Part shown: one piece after another, positions 6,015-7,043 of the stretch | Position numbering within the stretch: the first letter of the stretch is position 1 | Layout of the letters: every line of letters begins with the position of its first letter | Assembly: GCA_002710885.1 (NCBI GenBank) | Contig: PAIW01000049.1 | Location: 1 to 7,043, forward strand | Length of the DNA: 7,043 bases | DNA from: Chloroflexota bacterium | GTDB taxonomy: Bacteria > Chloroflexota > Dehalococcoidia > SAR202 > UBA11138 | Reading direction: 5' to 3' | Notes under the pieces: model-generated | What the model saw: the letters and a program-made list of their open reading frames with translations, nothing else | The model's database searches: none | Told to the model about the DNA's origin: nothing | Translations under genes and position numbers: made by a program

Positions 6015-7010
6015 TCACACCGAATCGGTGGTCAGAAGGTCACGTGTCTGCTGCACATCCTTGTTGATCTGCGTGAGCAGAGCGTCAACGCCGTCGAATT
6101 TTTCCTCTTCCCGCAGGCGTTTGACGAACTCCAACCGAAGAGTCTGGCCGTAGATGTCTTCGGAGAAGTCCAGCAGGTACGCCTCAATGGTCCGGCCTCC
6201 TTCCGTGAAGGTGGGGCGGGTGCCAATGCTGGTGGCCGCCATGTAGCGTCCCGATTCAAGATAGGCCCAGGTGGCGTATATCCCATCTCCAGGAGCGGCG
6301 TAGCCGTTGGGTATCTCTAAATTGGCGGTAGGAAAGCCCAGGGTCCGGCCCCGCTTCTGTCCATTCACCACTGTGCCGGTGGCCGAGAAGTTGCGACCCA
6401 ACATCTGGGCCACCGACTCGACACTGCCCTCGGCGATCAGATTTCGGATGACGGTGCTCTTCACCGGATCGTCGCGATCCTTAAGCAGGTCTACGCTTTT
6501 GAATGTGAAGCCCAGTTTTTCTCCCAGCAGGGGAATGGTCTCAAGAGTGCCGTCCCGCCTGTGTCCCATAGCAAAGTCCGGGCCAACGATTAAAGACTTC
6601 ATTCTCAATTGGTTAGAGAGCTTATCAAGAAACCGCTCCGAAGACAGTTGAGCCAGATCGTGGTCGAAGGTCACAGGGACAACGAAGTCGACGCCATGCT
6701 CTTTCAGCAACCGAATGCGCTCGTCGAGGTCTGAGATGTAGTTGGTCTTGAAATCGGGTCTCAGCACCGTTTTGGGGTGGTTTCGGAAGGTGACCACGCC
6801 TGAGAGCATGCCCGCGCGCTTGGCCTCTGAGATAAGACGCCGAATCAGGTGGATGTGACCGCGATGAACGCCGTCGAAAACCCCGATGGTGAGGGCGGAG
6901 TCTCGTTCTACCGATAGCTGGGAGAGGTCTTCGTCTATCTTCATGCTAACCCTGGCAGTGTGGTGGGCAGATTTGATGCTAGCATGAGGCCTGAACAGCG
7001 TCAATGGCAT
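6015..7010 (-). CDS. ribF: Bifunctional riboflavin kinase / FAD synthetase
   Basis: 331 residues. It phosphorylates riboflavin to FMN and adenylates FMN to FAD in the cytosol. The N-terminal FAD-synthetase (nucleotidyltransferase) domain shows TIGVFDGVHRGH (41-52), TFRNHP (74-79), VGPDFAMGHRRDG (142-154) and the STVIR signature (185-189). The C-terminal kinase domain shows GRTLGFPTAN (221-230), IGTRPTF (262-268) and IEAYLLDF (275-282), with E276 the likely catalytic base. Both activities appear intact. The start is uncertain. ATG 7010 has AGAGGT 7 bases upstream and is used here. ATG 6944 gives 309 residues, closer to family length, begins MKIDEDLSQL like typical RibF N-termini, and has a weaker AGGG. 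The first 22 residues may therefore not be translated. Confidence 0.95.
   Translation of the reverse strand: MPLTLFRPHASIKSAHHTARVSMKIDEDLSQLSVERDSALTIGVFDGVHRGHIHLIRRLISEAKRAGMLSGVVTFRNHPKTVLRPDFKTNYISDLDERIRLLKEHGVDFVVPVTFDHDLAQLSSERFLDKLSNQLRMKSLIVGPDFAMGHRRDGTLETIPLLGEKLGFTFKSVDLLKDRDDPVKSTVIRNLIAEGSVESVAQMLGRNFSATGTVVNGQKRGRTLGFPTANLEIPNGYAAPGDGIYATWAYLESGRYMAATSIGTRPTFTEGGRTIEAYLLDFSEDIYGQTLRLEFVKRLREEEKFDGVDALLTQINKDVQQTRDLLTTDSV
6976..7004 (-). promoter_or_regulatory. Possible sigma-70 promoter for ribF
   Basis: TTGACG, a 17-base spacer, then TAGCAT (4 of 6 matches to the -10 consensus) on the minus strand. It lies 32 bases before the alternative ribF ATG at 6944 and inside the longer ORF starting at 7010. 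If real, it implies that the shorter start is used. It could be chance in coding DNA. Confidence 0.25.
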
Positions 7011-7017
7011 GGACGTT

Positions 7018-7023
7018 ACCTCT
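7018..7023 (-). promoter_or_regulatory. Ribosome binding site of ribF (longer start)
   Basis: AGAGGT on the minus strand, 7 bases before the ATG at 7010. It is the better of the two candidate initiation sites for ribF and shares the string GAGGTAAC with the sites in front of tyrS and the small membrane protein gene. Confidence 0.4.
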
Positions 7024-7043
7024 GTGGTGAGGCATGAGGCAGG

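Noticed and set aside
5998..6021. GTGAG-CTCAC inverted repeat at the ribF 3' end as a terminator
   Set aside because: Only a five-base stem with an eight-base loop, no T-run, and it includes the ribF stop codon.

Overview
The window is bacterial DNA carrying compact, mostly leftward-transcribed genes. Two housekeeping genes sit on the right: ribF (FAD synthesis) and tyrS (tyrosyl-tRNA synthetase). A thiamine-diphosphate (ThDP) enzyme gene runs off the left edge. Between them lies an accessory block holding a type II restriction-modification (R-M) operon, a small membrane-protein gene and the wreck of an alcohol-dehydrogenase-type gene. The taxon cannot be fixed from the sequence. The divergent ThDP enzyme and the dehydrogenase remnant loosely suggest Chloroflexota (SAR202/Dehalococcoidia-like), but this is only an impression.

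Layout from left to right. 1-1365 (minus): ThDP-dependent enzyme of the acetolactate-synthase superfamily, cut by the window edge just before its metal-binding GDG motif. 1366-1664: non-coding, with two overlapping palindromes. 1665-3868 (minus): a three-gene operon read vsr, then C5-cytosine methyltransferase, then restriction endonuclease. The gap between the first two is 25 bp, and the last two overlap by 47 bp. 3869-3989: divergent intergenic region. 3990-4325 (plus): 111-residue protein with three or four membrane segments. 4329-4654 (plus): pseudogene of an MDR-family NAD(P)-dependent dehydrogenase, truncated at both ends and carrying one frameshift. 4715-5920 (minus): tyrS. 6015-7010 (minus): ribF.

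How the genes work together. The methyltransferase should mark cytosines at the operon's recognition site, and the endonuclease should cut unmarked DNA. Vsr would repair the T:G mismatches that arise when 5-methylcytosine deaminates, which explains its place in the same operon. No controller (C) protein gene is visible. The endonuclease is not of a family I can name, and it is the most novel protein here. The low-GC decayed dehydrogenase next to the R-M operon, between high-GC genes, suggests a site of repeated gain and loss. No transposase, integrase, tRNA, rRNA or CRISPR array was found.
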